The notes: generated by a model from the letters alone, not told the origin. 64,000 nt of DNA from Microbacterium sp. PM5 (GCF_003293595.1 NZ_CP022162.1:528346-592345), one strand, 5' to 3'; numbered from the stretch's first letter, positions 1-8,897 are shown. Numbers and translations: made by a program.

Positions 1-981
1 GGTGGCGGGGGATTCCAGGGGGGCTCCTTCGGCGTGGATTCCTTCAGCGTGCTCGGCGTCGACCCGGGCGCCACCGCCGCGGGGCCGTTGACGGCGGCCA
101 CCGTCAGCGGCGGACGCGCGCTCACCTCTTCTGACGCGGGTACGGATGTCGCCCTGGTCGACGCGACCTACGCGGCCAGTGCCTCTCTCGCCGTGGGCGG
201 CACCATCGATGTGGCGGGGACGCCGTTCCAGATCGTCGGGATCGTCGCGTCCTCGTCCGCGTCCGCCGACACCGCCGCCAACGTCTACATTCCGCTCGAT
301 GTCGCACAGAAGCTCTCCGGCGCGGGCGACGTCGTCTCCACGGTGTACGTGCAGGCCAGCTCGAGCGATCGCATCGCCGCGATCCAGTCCGCGCTCAAGG
401 CCGCCCTCCCCACGGCGACCGTCAGCTCGCAGTCGGACCTTGCCTCGACCGTCTCGGGCTCGCTCGCCAGCGCGAGCTCGCTGATCACGAACCTGGGCAC
501 GTGGCTGTCGATCATCGTCCTCGTGGTGGCCGTCGCTCTCGCGGTCCTTTTCACGATCTCGGGTATCTCCCGACGCACCCGTGAGCTGGGCACGCTGAAG
601 GCCATCGGGTGGTCCAACGCGCGTGTGGTCGGCCAGGTGGCGGGGGAGTCCGTGGTCCAGGCCCTCATCGGCGGTGTCATCGGCGTGGCGCTCGGCCTCA
701 TCGGCGCGCTGATCATCAACATCATCGCCCCCACGGTGTCGGCCTCCGCGGGCGCGACCGCCGGCCGAGGTCCGGGCGGGGGTGGTCGCGGCGGGGGAAG
801 CGGGTTCGGCGGTCAGCTGGCGCAGACGACAACAGAGATCGCCCTGCACGCGCCGCTGTCGCTCTGGATCGTCGGGCTCGCTCTCGTGCTCGCCGTCCTC
901 GGCGGACTGATCGCCGGCGTGTTCGGTGGCTGGCGTGCCGCCCGTCTCAGCCCCGCAGAAGCACTACGGGCGGTCTCGTGA
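1..981 (+). CDS. ABC transporter permease, FtsX/MacB family (5' truncated by window)
   Basis: The reading frame is open from base 1, so the N-terminus lies outside the window; 326 residues are visible. The first ~150 residues resemble the extracytoplasmic MacB-type core domain. Three hydrophobic segments follow (around visible residues 170-195, 220-250 and 285-310), as in the C-terminal half of FtsX-fold permeases, with the cytoplasmic RTRELGTLKAIGWS motif after the first and a final RAARLSPAEALR tail. A glycine/arginine-rich insert (GRGPGGGGRGGG) sits in the loop before the last helix. The ATPase gene follows directly, so this is one half of an exporter or lipoprotein-release type system; the substrate is unknown. 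Confidence 0.88.
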   Translation, partial: GGGGFQGGSFGVDSFSVLGVDPGATAAGPLTAATVSGGRALTSSDAGTDVALVDATYAASASLAVGGTIDVAGTPFQIVGIVASSSASADTAANVYIPLDVAQKLSGAGDVVSTVYVQASSSDRIAAIQSALKAALPTATVSSQSDLASTVSGSLASASSLITNLGTWLSIIVLVVAVALAVLFTISGISRRTRELGTLKAIGWSNARVVGQVAGESVVQALIGGVIGVALGLIGALIINIIAPTVSASAGATAGRGPGGGGRGGGSGFGGQLAQTTTEIALHAPLSLWIVGLALVLAVLGGLIAGVFGGWRAARLSPAEALRAVS

Positions 982-1031
982 GCACCCCGGCCGCCCCCAC
1001 CGACATCCACCATCTCGAAGGAATGACCGAC

Positions 1032-1757
1032 ATGACCGTGATCGATGACACCATCGCTACCGCTGCGCCGACCGCGGCGGGAGCGGCCTATCGCTTGACG
1101 TCCGTGACGAAGACCTACCGTCAGAAGGGCAGGGAGGTGAAGGCCTTGACGGGGGTCGACCTGCAGATCGAGGCAGGAGAGTTCGCGACGATCCAGGGTC
1201 CCACGGGTGGGGGCAAGTCGACCCTGCTTCAGATGCTCGGCGCGCTCGACGTCCCGACCAGCGGATCGGTGCTGCTCGGCGACACCGATCTCGCGGCGGC
1301 ATCCGCGACGGACCTGCAGAAGGTGCGCGCGCACGAGATCGGCTTCGTGTTCCAGGCCTTCAATCTCATTCCCACGCTCACCGCGGCGGAGAACGTCGCC
1401 ATGGGGTTGGAACCGCTGCGTCTGGACGGTGCCGACCGTCACACCCGTGTCGAGGAGGCGCTCGCGCACGTCGGCCTCTCCGATCGCGGCAGCCACCGTC
1501 CGGGGGAGCTCTCCGGCGGGCAGCAGCAGCGGGTGGCGATCGCGCGGGCCATCGCCAAGCGCCCGCGCGTGCTGCTGGCGGATGAGCCGACGGGGAATCT
1601 GGATGAGTCGATGCGCGACGAGATCCTTGTGGTGCTCGAACGTCTCTCCGCCGAGGGGCTGACCCTCGTCGTCGTCACCCATGACTCGGCCGTCGCGCGC
1701 CGCGCCCGTCGCCGGCTGCGGCTCGACAAGGGCGCCGTCACCGACATCACGGCATGA
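1032..1757 (+). CDS. ABC transporter ATP-binding protein (MacB/LolD type)
   Basis: Energises the adjacent permease. Walker A (GPTGGGKST), Q-loop (FQAFNLIP), signature (LSGGQQQRVAIARA), Walker B (LLADEPTGNLD) and the switch His (VTHD) are all present in order, so it should be active. Start chosen at ATG 1032 because GAAGGA at 1017-1022 lies 9 nt upstream; ATG 1023 (no spacer) and a GTG at 978 overlapping the permease stop are alternatives. About 241 residues. Co-transcribed with the permease. Confidence 0.9.
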   Translation: MTVIDDTIATAAPTAAGAAYRLTSVTKTYRQKGREVKALTGVDLQIEAGEFATIQGPTGGGKSTLLQMLGALDVPTSGSVLLGDTDLAAASATDLQKVRAHEIGFVFQAFNLIPTLTAAENVAMGLEPLRLDGADRHTRVEEALAHVGLSDRGSHRPGELSGGQQQRVAIARAIAKRPRVLLADEPTGNLDESMRDEILVVLERLSAEGLTLVVVTHDSAVARRARRRLRLDKGAVTDITA

Positions 1758-1789
1758 GAGCGGTGAGGAGCGGGGCCGCCCGGCGGGCC

Positions 1790-1795
1790 TAGGGT
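1790..1795 (+). promoter_or_regulatory. -10 box of apparently leaderless corA
   Basis: TAGGGT fits TANNNT and is followed by 7 nt and then the ATG of corA, with no Shine-Dalgarno sequence. This spacing places the transcription start at or next to the start codon. Inferred from spacing only. Confidence 0.5.
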
Positions 1796-1802
1796 TGCTC
1801 TC

Positions 1803-2816
1803 ATGGCTCAGCCCCAGTGCGTCGTCTACGACGGCGGCATCGCCCACCCCACCGACGCGGCACCGGCCGACGCGCTCGCCGAGGCGCGTCGGCGGGGCGG
1901 AATGCTCTGGGTCGGGCTGACCTCCCCGAGCGACGAGGAGGTGAGCGCGCTCGCCGAGGTGCTCCAGCTGGAGCGGCTCGGCGTCGCGACGGCGCTGCGC
2001 ACCCATCAGCGTTCGAAGCTCGAGCGCTTCGGCGACCACCTGTTCGTGGTCGTCCAGCCCTCCCAGTACGACGAGCCGACCGAGACGGTGCAGTGCCGCG
2101 AAGTCGACCTCTTCGTCGGCCCCGACTTCTTCGTCGCCATCTCCGGCGACGGCGCGGTCGACATCGATCGCCTGCGAACGCTGCTCGACGAGCATCCCGA
2201 CATCGCCGCGCGCGGGCCCCTGGGCGTGCTCTGGGGAACCTTCGAGTACGTCACGCGGGCGTACCGGGCCGTCATGGACGAGATCGAGCACGACATCGAC
2301 GAGATCGAGGAGCAGCTCTTCGCCGAAGACGAGGGCGTCTCCCGTCGCATCTTCGCCCTGCAGCGCGAAGTCATCGACCTGCGCCATGCGACGGCTCCGC
2401 TGCCGGCGATGATGGACCGCCTGGAGCACTACGTGAGTACACGGATGCCGAGTGGTGAGGCCCCCGGATATCGGGAGATCGCCGATCGTGCCCGCTACAT
2501 CGATGCGCGAGTCGCGGCGTTTCGCGAAACCCTCGACAATGCGCTGACGATCCACGCGACGATCGTCGACCAGCGACGCAACGACCAGATGAGCGAGATG
2601 ACGCGCACGAGCATCGAGCAGAACGATCAGGTCAAGAAGATCTCGTCCTGGGCCGCCATCGGCTTCGCGCCGACGCTCGTCGCCGGCATCTACGGCATGA
2701 ACTTCCACGACATGCCCGAACTGTCATGGCCGTGGGGGTACCCCTTCGCCATCGCGCTCATGGCGGCTGTCAGCACGGGGCTGTATCTGGTCTTCAAGAA
2801 GAAGGACTGGATCTAG
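1803..2816 (+). CDS. corA: CorA-family magnesium/cobalt transporter
   Basis: 337 residues. Long acidic cytoplasmic N-terminal domain with a helical middle (residues ~150-260), then two C-terminal transmembrane helices. The family signature GMN lies at residues ~298-300 (YGMNFHDMPELSW) at the end of the first helix, followed by the second helix and a KKKDWI tail. Forms pentameric Mg2+ (Co2+/Ni2+) uptake channels in the inner membrane. Start ATG 1803 follows a -10 box by 7 nt and appears leaderless. Convergent with gnd, separated by a strong hairpin. Confidence 0.92.
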   Translation: MAQPQCVVYDGGIAHPTDAAPADALAEARRRGGMLWVGLTSPSDEEVSALAEVLQLERLGVATALRTHQRSKLERFGDHLFVVVQPSQYDEPTETVQCREVDLFVGPDFFVAISGDGAVDIDRLRTLLDEHPDIAARGPLGVLWGTFEYVTRAYRAVMDEIEHDIDEIEEQLFAEDEGVSRRIFALQREVIDLRHATAPLPAMMDRLEHYVSTRMPSGEAPGYREIADRARYIDARVAAFRETLDNALTIHATIVDQRRNDQMSEMTRTSIEQNDQVKKISSWAAIGFAPTLVAGIYGMNFHDMPELSWPWGYPFAIALMAAVSTGLYLVFKKKDWI

Positions 2817-2827
2817 GCCTTTCGACT

Positions 2828-2870
2828 CGCGGCTGAGCAGAGCGCGTCGAAACGCGCCTGCTCAGCCGCG
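2828..2870. terminator. bidirectional hairpin between corA and gnd
   Basis: Near-perfect inverted repeat: a 13-bp stem (CGCGGCTGAGCAG at 2828-2840 with its complement at 2858-2870), one bulged A, a further 6-bp stem and a CGAA loop. It lies between two convergent genes; no long T-run is present, as is common for actinobacterial terminators. Confidence 0.75.
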
Positions 2871-2880
2871 TCGCCGACGG

Positions 2881-4374
2881 TCAGTGGGTGTCTTCGGCCT
2901 CGACCTCGGTGCGGTCGCCCGACCACAGCGTGTGGAAGGTGCCGTCCTTGTCGATGCGCTTGTAGGTGTGCGCACCGAAGAAGTCGCGCTGGCCCTGGAT
3001 CAGGGCGGCGGGCAGGCGCCGCGCGCGCAGTCCGTCGTAGTACGCCAGCGACGACGAGAAAGCGGGAGCGGGGATGCCGGCGGCGGCAGCCAGCGCGACG
3101 ATGTTGCGCCACGCGTCCTGTGCGCGCGTCAGCGCGTCGACGAAGTACGGCGCCGTCAGCAGAACGGCAAGGTCCGGCTCGGCTTCGTACGCGTCGGCGA
3201 TCCGGTTGAGGAACTGGGCGCGGATGATGCAGCCGGCGCGCCAGATCTTGCTGACCGCGCCGAGGTCGATCGACCAGTCGTAGTGCGCGGCGCCGGCGCG
3301 GATCTCGTCGAATCCCTGCGAGTACGCGACGATCTTCGACGCGTAGAGGGCCAGCCGCACCTGCTCGATGAAGGCGTCCGCGTCGGCGCCGGTGAGGTGC
3401 TCGCCGGTCGAGTCGTCGGGACCGGGCAGTGCGCCGGAGATGGAACGCTGCTCGGGGTGGCTCGACAGCGATCGCGCGAACACGGCCTCGGCGATGCCCG
3501 AGACGGGAACTCCCAGGTCGATCGCGGTCTGCACGGTCCACCCGCCGGTGCCCTTCGCGCCGGCCTGGTCGAGGATGACATCGACCAGCGGCGCGCCGGT
3601 CTCGGCGTCGACCTGGCGCAGCACCTCGGCGGTGATCTCGATCAGGTAGCTCTCCAGCTCGCCCGTGTTCCACTCGGCGAAGACATCGGCGATCTCGGCG
3701 GGCGACTTGCCCGTGGCGCGACGGATGAGGTCGTAGGCCTCCGCGATCAGCTGCATGTCGGCGTACTCGATGCCGTTGTGTACCATCTTCACGAAGTGGC
3801 CGGCACCGTCGTGTCCGATGTGGGTGACGCAGGGCTCGCCTTCGGCGACCGCTGCGATCGAGCGCAGGATGGGACCGAGCGTGACCCAGGCCTCGTCGGG
3901 GCCGCCGGGCATGAGCGACGGGCCGAGGAGCGCGCCCTCCTCACCGCCGGAGACACCCATGCCCACGAAATTGAAGCCGCGCTCTCGCACGGCCTTCTCT
4001 CGACGGATGGTGTCCGTGAACAGCGCGTTTCCGCCGTCGATGATGATGTCGCCGGGCTCGAAGACGTTCATCAGCTCATCGATGACGGCGTCGGTGGGGC
4101 CGCCCGCCTTGACCATGATGAGTGCCGTGCGCGGCTTCTGCAGGCTGGCGGCGAACTCCTCGTAGGAGAAGGCGGGAACGAAGCCGGCCTCGGGGTGCTC
4201 CGCGATGAGCTCGTCGGTCTTCGAGCGCGAACGGTTGTACACCGCGACGGTGTTGCCCTCGCGCGACGCCAGATTGCGGGCCAGGTTCGAGCCCATCACC
4301 GCGAGTCCGACGACTCCGATGTTGGCCGTGGGCGACACGGGCGTGGTGGTCTCGGCAGCGGTCTGTTCGGGCAC
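2881..4374 (-). CDS. gnd: 6-phosphogluconate dehydrogenase (decarboxylating)
   Basis: Oxidises and decarboxylates 6-phosphogluconate to ribulose 5-phosphate with NAD(P)+ in the oxidative pentose phosphate pathway. 497 residues, the long form. N-terminal Rossmann motif VGLAVMGSNLARNLA after a 16-residue extension; the substrate-binding GGEEGA segment and the catalytic Lys/Asn region (GHFVKMVHNGIEYADMQ) are intact. GTG start with GAGGAG 7 nt upstream. Lies 10 bp downstream of a second beta-hydroxyacid dehydrogenase on the same strand and near a gluconate catabolic cluster, whose product would feed this enzyme. Confidence 0.95.
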   Translation of the reverse strand: MPEQTAAETTTPVSPTANIGVVGLAVMGSNLARNLASREGNTVAVYNRSRSKTDELIAEHPEAGFVPAFSYEEFAASLQKPRTALIMVKAGGPTDAVIDELMNVFEPGDIIIDGGNALFTDTIRREKAVRERGFNFVGMGVSGGEEGALLGPSLMPGGPDEAWVTLGPILRSIAAVAEGEPCVTHIGHDGAGHFVKMVHNGIEYADMQLIAEAYDLIRRATGKSPAEIADVFAEWNTGELESYLIEITAEVLRQVDAETGAPLVDVILDQAGAKGTGGWTVQTAIDLGVPVSGIAEAVFARSLSSHPEQRSISGALPGPDDSTGEHLTGADADAFIEQVRLALYASKIVAYSQGFDEIRAGAAHYDWSIDLGAVSKIWRAGCIIRAQFLNRIADAYEAEPDLAVLLTAPYFVDALTRAQDAWRNIVALAAAAGIPAPAFSSSLAYYDGLRARRLPAALIQGQRDFFGAHTYKRIDKDGTFHTLWSGDRTEVEAEDTH

Positions 4375-4384
4375 GTCGAACTCC

Positions 4385-5332
4385 TCAGGGTCGGTCGGGG
4401 ATTCCGTTCTCAGCGTAGTCCGCCCCGGGTGCGGCGGGCGTCGGATGACGCTGCGCCGTCAGTCGCCGCGTGACCGAGATATCACGCTCGCCGAGTCCCG
4501 CAGTCATGATCTCGTCGAAGACCGCGCGCAACGCGGGCAACAGGGCGGTCGTGGTGTGTGTGGATGCCGCGACGTCGGCGGCGAAGCCCAGATCCTTCAC
4601 CATGTAGGCGGCGGCGCCCGATGGGCTGTCGTCACCGGCGACGAGGCGGTCCTTGCGGCTGCGCAGCAGGTTCGAGCCCGCATAGCCGCCCGCCAGCAGC
4701 GACCACAGGGCGTCGAGGTCGAGCCCCGAGCGTGCGGCCAGTTCGGTGGCCTCGCCGAGGGCGACGATGGTCGCGGCCACGACGAGCTGATTGCAGGCCT
4801 TCGCCACCTCTCCGGCACCGAGCGGGCCGAGGTGGACGGGAGTGCCGCAGGGGGAGAGGATGCGCGCGGCCAGCGCGGCGTCGGCATCCGCTCCGCCGAG
4901 CATGATCGACAGCGTCCCCGCGCTCGCCCCGTCGACGCCCCCCGAGACCGGGCAGTCCACGACGCGCACACGACCCCCGCTCTGCCGGTCGAGCCGTTCG
5001 GCGATCGTGCGCACGCCCGTGGGCGAAGAGGTCGACCCGATCAGCAGCAGCAGGTCCCCGGCGCCGGCGAGCAGGCCGTCATCGCCGTCGAGGATCTTCT
5101 CCAGGTCCGGCAGGTCGGGGAGCATGACGAGTACGGCGTCGCTGTGCGCAGCCAGCTCTGCGGGTGTGTCCACGGGACTCGCGCCGAGCTCGACGAGATC
5201 GGGCCGCGGCGACCGTGACCAGATCGCGAGACGCCCGCGGGCGCGGATGAGATGGCGAGCCATCGGCGTGCCCATGGCACCGGTGCCGATCATTCCGAGG
5301 CGGACGTCCTCGGCCGCAAGAGACGATGTCAT
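4385..5332 (-). CDS. NAD(P)-dependent beta-hydroxyacid dehydrogenase (HIBADH family)
   Basis: 315 residues. N-terminal Rossmann motif GMIGTGAMGTPMARHLI, substrate motif DCPVSGGVDGA and catalytic Lys motif GAGEVAKACNQ of the 3-hydroxyisobutyrate/tartronate semialdehyde reductase family. The exact substrate cannot be read from sequence; 3-hydroxyisobutyrate, tartronate semialdehyde or a related hydroxyacid are options. Upstream of and co-directional with gnd (10-bp gap), probably one operon. ATG at 5332 is preceded by TAGAGT and 6 nt, so it looks leaderless. Divergent from the D-2-hydroxyacid dehydrogenase gene. Confidence 0.85.
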   Translation of the reverse strand: MTSSLAAEDVRLGMIGTGAMGTPMARHLIRARGRLAIWSRSPRPDLVELGASPVDTPAELAAHSDAVLVMLPDLPDLEKILDGDDGLLAGAGDLLLLIGSTSSPTGVRTIAERLDRQSGGRVRVVDCPVSGGVDGASAGTLSIMLGGADADAALAARILSPCGTPVHLGPLGAGEVAKACNQLVVAATIVALGEATELAARSGLDLDALWSLLAGGYAGSNLLRSRKDRLVAGDDSPSGAAAYMVKDLGFAADVAASTHTTTALLPALRAVFDEIMTAGLGERDISVTRRLTAQRHPTPAAPGADYAENGIPDRP

Positions 5333-5338
5333 GACGAC

Positions 5339-5344
5339 ACTCTA
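5339..5344 (-). promoter_or_regulatory. -10 box for leaderless hydroxyacid dehydrogenase gene
   Basis: On the minus strand TAGAGT, 6 nt and then ATG; no Shine-Dalgarno. It sits next to the candidate IclR operator at 5351-5374, so that regulator could also affect this promoter. Confidence 0.45.
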
Positions 5345-5350
5345 GACAGG

Positions 5351-5374
5351 ATCCAACCGGATGAACAGCGTTCA
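5351..5374. promoter_or_regulatory. candidate IclR-type operator, copy 1
   Basis: Contains the perfect inverted repeat TGAAC-AGC-GTTCA (5362-5374). A longer block from 5351 matches the region upstream of the transporter gene (7375-7400): ATCCAAC, 4 variable bases, TGAACA, then CGTnCA. A -10-like TAGAGT for the downstream gene lies at 5392-5397, so the operator would cover the -35 area. The cluster encodes one IclR regulator, the likely ligand of these sites. Confidence 0.55.
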
Positions 5375-5433
5375 GTAATGTGGACGTGCGGTAGAGTAGT
5401 CGCGGATCACATCCACCCGATGGAGGGAAACGA

Positions 5434-6495
5434 ATGTCGGATCACGCCGTCCGCTCGCTGCGCGCCGTCGCCGCCGTACCGCTGCGGGAGGAGCTCTGTC
5501 GGCTGATCGAGCGGCTCGAACCGCGCGTCGAGATGGTCCGCGAGCCCGACCTCCTTCCTCCGATGCGCGGCCCGGCCGACTGGTCGGGCGACCCCGCTTT
5601 TCGGCGTACTCCCGCCGAGCAGCGCCGCTTCGAGGAGCTCGTCGACTCGGCAGACGCCCTCTTCGGCATTCCGGATGTCGACCCGGCGGCGCTCGCGCGC
5701 ACGGTGGCGGCCAATCCGCGGCTGCGGTGGGTCATGACCACGGCAGCCGGAGGCGGCGCACAGGTGCGGGAGGCGGGTCTTGCGCCCGAGGCGCTCCAGC
5801 GCGTCGTCTTCTCGACGAGCGCGGGCGTCCACGGGGGAGCGCTCGCCGAGTTCGCGGTGTTCGGCGTGCTCGCCGGAGCGAAAGACCTGCCGCGGCTGCG
5901 CGCCGACCAGGACTCGCGCACGTGGCCCCTGCGGTGGCAGATGCGCCAGCTCGACGAGATGACCGTGCTCATCGTCGGGCTCGGCGGCATCGGGTCGGCC
6001 TGTGCGCGGCGCTTCGCCGCTCTCGGCGCGACGGTGTGGGGCACGACGCGTTCGGGGGAACCGGTCGAGGCCGTGGACCGCCTCGTGCCTCTCGAGGAGC
6101 TGCCGTCGGTGATCGCCGAGGTGGATGCGGTCGTGGTGACGCTGCCGGGCACGACGCAGACGCACCATCTCATCGGCGCGGCCCTGCTGTCGAGGGCGCG
6201 TCCGGGCCTGATCCTCGCCAGCGTCGGACGCGGCAGCGTCATCGACGAGGCGGCACTGCTGCGGGCTCTCGACGACGGCACCGTCTCCTTCGCCGCGCTG
6301 GATGTCTTCGAGGTGGAGCCGCTCGCGCAGGACTCGCCGCTGTGGTCGCATCCCCGCGTCCTGGTGAGTCCGCACACGGCGGCCCTGGACAGTCGGGAGG
6401 AAGAGCGGATCGCGCGGCGGTTCGCCGCCGACGCGACGCGACTGCTCGATGGCGCCGCGTTGCACGCTGTTGTCGATACGGTCGAGTTCTACTGA
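5434..6495 (+). CDS. D-2-hydroxyacid dehydrogenase (NAD-dependent)
   Basis: 353 residues. C-terminal NAD domain motif VGLGGIGSACARRF; the catalytic Arg (SVGRGSVIDE), Glu (VFEVEPLAQDSPLW) and His (VSPHTAALDS) of the family are all present. Interconverts a D-2-hydroxyacid and its 2-oxoacid; substrate unknown. ATG at 5434 has GGAGG about 8 nt upstream. First gene of a four-gene catabolic module with an IclR regulator, an MHS transporter and an FAH-type enzyme; a candidate operator lies in its promoter. Confidence 0.87.
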   Translation: MSDHAVRSLRAVAAVPLREELCRLIERLEPRVEMVREPDLLPPMRGPADWSGDPAFRRTPAEQRRFEELVDSADALFGIPDVDPAALARTVAANPRLRWVMTTAAGGGAQVREAGLAPEALQRVVFSTSAGVHGGALAEFAVFGVLAGAKDLPRLRADQDSRTWPLRWQMRQLDEMTVLIVGLGGIGSACARRFAALGATVWGTTRSGEPVEAVDRLVPLEELPSVIAEVDAVVVTLPGTTQTHHLIGAALLSRARPGLILASVGRGSVIDEAALLRALDDGTVSFAALDVFEVEPLAQDSPLWSHPRVLVSPHTAALDSREEERIARRFAADATRLLDGAALHAVVDTVEFY

Positions 6496-6532
6496 CATCG
6501 GCGCACGGCGGCGTGCGTCGTGAAGGAGGATC

Positions 6533-7330
6533 ATGACCGACGACCTCGACGACCGTGCCACACGCGACCCCGCTCCCGCCGTCACTCGCGGCATCCGGCT
6601 GCTCGAACTCCTCGCGGAGGCGAGGCGGCCGCTCACGCTGACCGAGATCGCGGCGGCGCTGGGTCTTGCCAAGTCCTCGACCGCGAACCTGTGCCTGGCG
6701 CTGGAAGCGGCCCGCATGATCGAGCGGGGTGCGCAGGGGTATCGCCTCGGCCTGCGCACGGCAGAGCTCGGGGGAGCCTTCGCCGCGCAGTTCAACCAGG
6801 TGCGCGAGTTCTACGGCGTGTGCGATGCGTCGCCGATCCTCGCGGGCGAGCTCGTGCAGGTCGCGATCCTCGACGGGGCCGATGCGCTCTACATCGCCCG
6901 GCACGAGGGGTCGCGTGCGGTGCGCATCGGCACGCCGCTCGGCTCCCGCCTTCCGGCGGCGTTGAGTGCGACCGGGCGGGCGATGCTGTCCACGCTCTCG
7001 GATGCCGAGGTGACCGAACTCGTGGGCGCCGATGCCGTCTTCCCGTCGGTCGCCGATGCGGCGGCGCGCGATCTCACGGGGCTGCTGCGGCGTCTGGCCG
7101 ACGTGCGCGAGCGCGGCTGGGCGCTGGATGCCGAGGAGTCGCTGCCCGGAATCGTCGGGGTGGCCGTGCCCTTGGAGGGCTGGGCGCCCGGCGATCCGCA
7201 GCTGGCCCTGGGTGTGGGGCTGCCCGCGACCGAAGCCGACCAGCGGCGGATCGCGGCCGTGGCGGCGGCACTCAACGAGGCCGCGCGACAGCTCACGAAC
7301 CCTTTCAGTGCGGCCGCCCGCCGCGACTGA
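6533..7330 (+). CDS. IclR-family transcriptional regulator
   Basis: 265 residues. N-terminal winged helix-turn-helix (residues ~20-80, GIRLLELLAE...LTEIAAALGLAKSSTANLC) followed by an effector-binding domain (~100-255). AAGGAGG 4 nt before ATG 6533. Lies between the dehydrogenase and transporter genes, 37 bp after the former; two similar palindromic sites upstream of both neighbours are its likely targets. The effector is probably a substrate or intermediate of the module. No canonical site was seen at its own start. Confidence 0.9.
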   Translation: MTDDLDDRATRDPAPAVTRGIRLLELLAEARRPLTLTEIAAALGLAKSSTANLCLALEAARMIERGAQGYRLGLRTAELGGAFAAQFNQVREFYGVCDASPILAGELVQVAILDGADALYIARHEGSRAVRIGTPLGSRLPAALSATGRAMLSTLSDAEVTELVGADAVFPSVADAAARDLTGLLRRLADVRERGWALDAEESLPGIVGVAVPLEGWAPGDPQLALGVGLPATEADQRRIAAVAAALNEAARQLTNPFSAAARRD

Positions 7331-7374
7331 GCGCCGCAGCGGCGCGGGTCAGGCCCTCGCGCGCCGGCGCATGA

Positions 7375-7413
7375 ATCCAACATATTGAACATCGTCCACT
7401 GGGTTGATACTCT
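7375..7413 (+). promoter_or_regulatory. candidate IclR operator copy 2 with promoter
   Basis: ATCCAAC, 4 variable bases and TGAACATCGTCCA (7386-7398, an imperfect 5-3-5 inverted repeat) match the site at 5351-5374. TTGAAC at 7385-7390 and TACTCT at 7408-7413 are 17 bp apart and could be the -35 and -10 boxes of the transporter gene, in which case the operator overlaps the -35 box. Confidence 0.5.
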
Positions 7414-7456
7414 GATCGCACACGCGGCCGTGCCGTGCCGATCAAAGGAGATGGCA

Positions 7457-8869
7457 GTGACAGACCTTCGACCCCCGGTGGACACCACCTCGGACGACCC
7501 CGAATACGCCGCGAACCTGCGTCGGGCAACCCTCGCCTCCAGCATCGGCAGTGCCTTGGAGTACTTCGATTTCGCGCTGTACGGACTGTCCACCGCGCTC
7601 ATCTTCAACGTGCTGTTCTTCTCCCAGGACGATCCGGCCATGGCCACGGTCGCCGCCTTCGCCACGTTCGGCGTCGGATTCGTGGCCCGTCCCTTCGGCG
7701 GCCTGTTCTTCGGCGTTCTCGGTGACCGTCTCGGGCGCAAGTGGGTGCTCGTCATCACCATCCTGCTCATGGGAGGCGCCTCCACCGCGATCGGGCTGCT
7801 GCCCACGTACGCGCAGATCGGGCTGTGGGCGCCGGCGCTGCTGGTGCTCATGCGCCTGCTGCAGGGCTTCGGCGCCGGAGCCGAGCAGGCCGGTGCCACC
7901 GTGCTGATGGCGGAGTACGCCCCCGTGCGGCGACGCGGCTTCTTCTCCGCGCTGCCCTTCATCGGCATCCAGGCGGGTACGCTCCTGGCCGCGGTGGTCT
8001 TCAGCCTGATCACGCTCCTGCCGGAGGATCAGCTGCTCTCGTGGGGCTGGCGGGTGCCGTTCCTGTGCTCGTTCGCCCTCATCCTGGTCGCGCTGTTCAT
8101 CCGCATGCGCCTGCGCGAGACGCCGACGTTCGTGGAACTCGAGAAGCACGAGCAGATCAGTGATCGACCGGTTCGCGAGATCTTCGGTCATGGACTGCCG
8201 GGTGTCATCGTCGGCATCGGTCTGCGCATGGCCGAGAACGGCGGCTCTTACATGCTGAACACGCTCGCGCTGACCTTCTTCGTCGCCGTTGCGGGATCCG
8301 GCGCCGACAAGAGCCTGCTCACGTGGGGCGTCACTCTCGGCTCGCTGCTGGGCATCTTCACGGTGCCGCTGTCCGGTGCCCTGTCGGATCGCTGGGGGCG
8401 TCGGACGGTCTACCGGATGGGCGCGCTGTTCCTGCTGGTGTACTCGTTCCCCGCGTGGTGGCTGCTGACGCTCGGCAACCATGCGATCGCGATCGCGGTC
8501 ATCGCGATCGGCATCGGATTCGGAGTCAACGTCATGCTCGGTCCGCAGTGCGCCCTGCTGCCGGAGATGTTCGGCAACCGGCACCGCTACCTCGGGGTGG
8601 CCATGGCCCGTGAGCTGTCGGCGGTGCTCGCCGGCGGACTTGCCGGTGTGCTGGGCGCGTATCTGATCGCGGTGAGCGGCGGCAACTGGGTTCTGCTGGG
8701 TATCTACATGGCGACCCTTGCCCTGATCACGACGGCCGCGACGTTCCTCGTGCCCGAGACCCTCCGGCGCGACCTCACACGCACCGACGACGCGGTGAAG
8801 GTGTCGCGCGACGAGGCCGGCGAGGGCGTGTCGTCGACCACGGTGACCATCCGGACGGTGCGCTGGTGA
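7457..8869 (+). CDS. MFS transporter, metabolite:H+ symporter (MHS) type
   Basis: About 470 residues, 12 predicted membrane helices. Begins with the MHS-like SSIGSALEYFDFALYG segment in the first helix; the loop 2-3 motif GDRLGRKWVLV and the loop 8-9 copy SDRWGRRTVYR identify the major facilitator superfamily. Proton-coupled uptake of an organic acid or osmolyte is typical; substrate unknown. GTG 7457 is preferred because AAAGGAG (7444-7450) is 6 nt upstream; ATG 7451 has no spacer. Sits between the IclR regulator and an FAH-family enzyme, so it probably imports the compound they process. Confidence 0.88.
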   Translation: MTDLRPPVDTTSDDPEYAANLRRATLASSIGSALEYFDFALYGLSTALIFNVLFFSQDDPAMATVAAFATFGVGFVARPFGGLFFGVLGDRLGRKWVLVITILLMGGASTAIGLLPTYAQIGLWAPALLVLMRLLQGFGAGAEQAGATVLMAEYAPVRRRGFFSALPFIGIQAGTLLAAVVFSLITLLPEDQLLSWGWRVPFLCSFALILVALFIRMRLRETPTFVELEKHEQISDRPVREIFGHGLPGVIVGIGLRMAENGGSYMLNTLALTFFVAVAGSGADKSLLTWGVTLGSLLGIFTVPLSGALSDRWGRRTVYRMGALFLLVYSFPAWWLLTLGNHAIAIAVIAIGIGFGVNVMLGPQCALLPEMFGNRHRYLGVAMARELSAVLAGGLAGVLGAYLIAVSGGNWVLLGIYMATLALITTAATFLVPETLRRDLTRTDDAVKVSRDEAGEGVSSTTVTIRTVRW

Positions 8870-8897
8870 TGCGCGCCGACGACGGCGGAGGGCCGTC

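Noticed and set aside
813..2708. Long minus-strand open frame over the ABC ATPase and corA
   Set aside because: Shadow of GC-rich coding DNA; no ribosome site, low-complexity composition and the opposite strand encodes clear families.
7331..7345. GCGCCG-CAG-CGGCGC hairpin after the IclR gene
   Set aside because: 3-nt loop and short stem; common by chance at this GC content, so not listed as a terminator.
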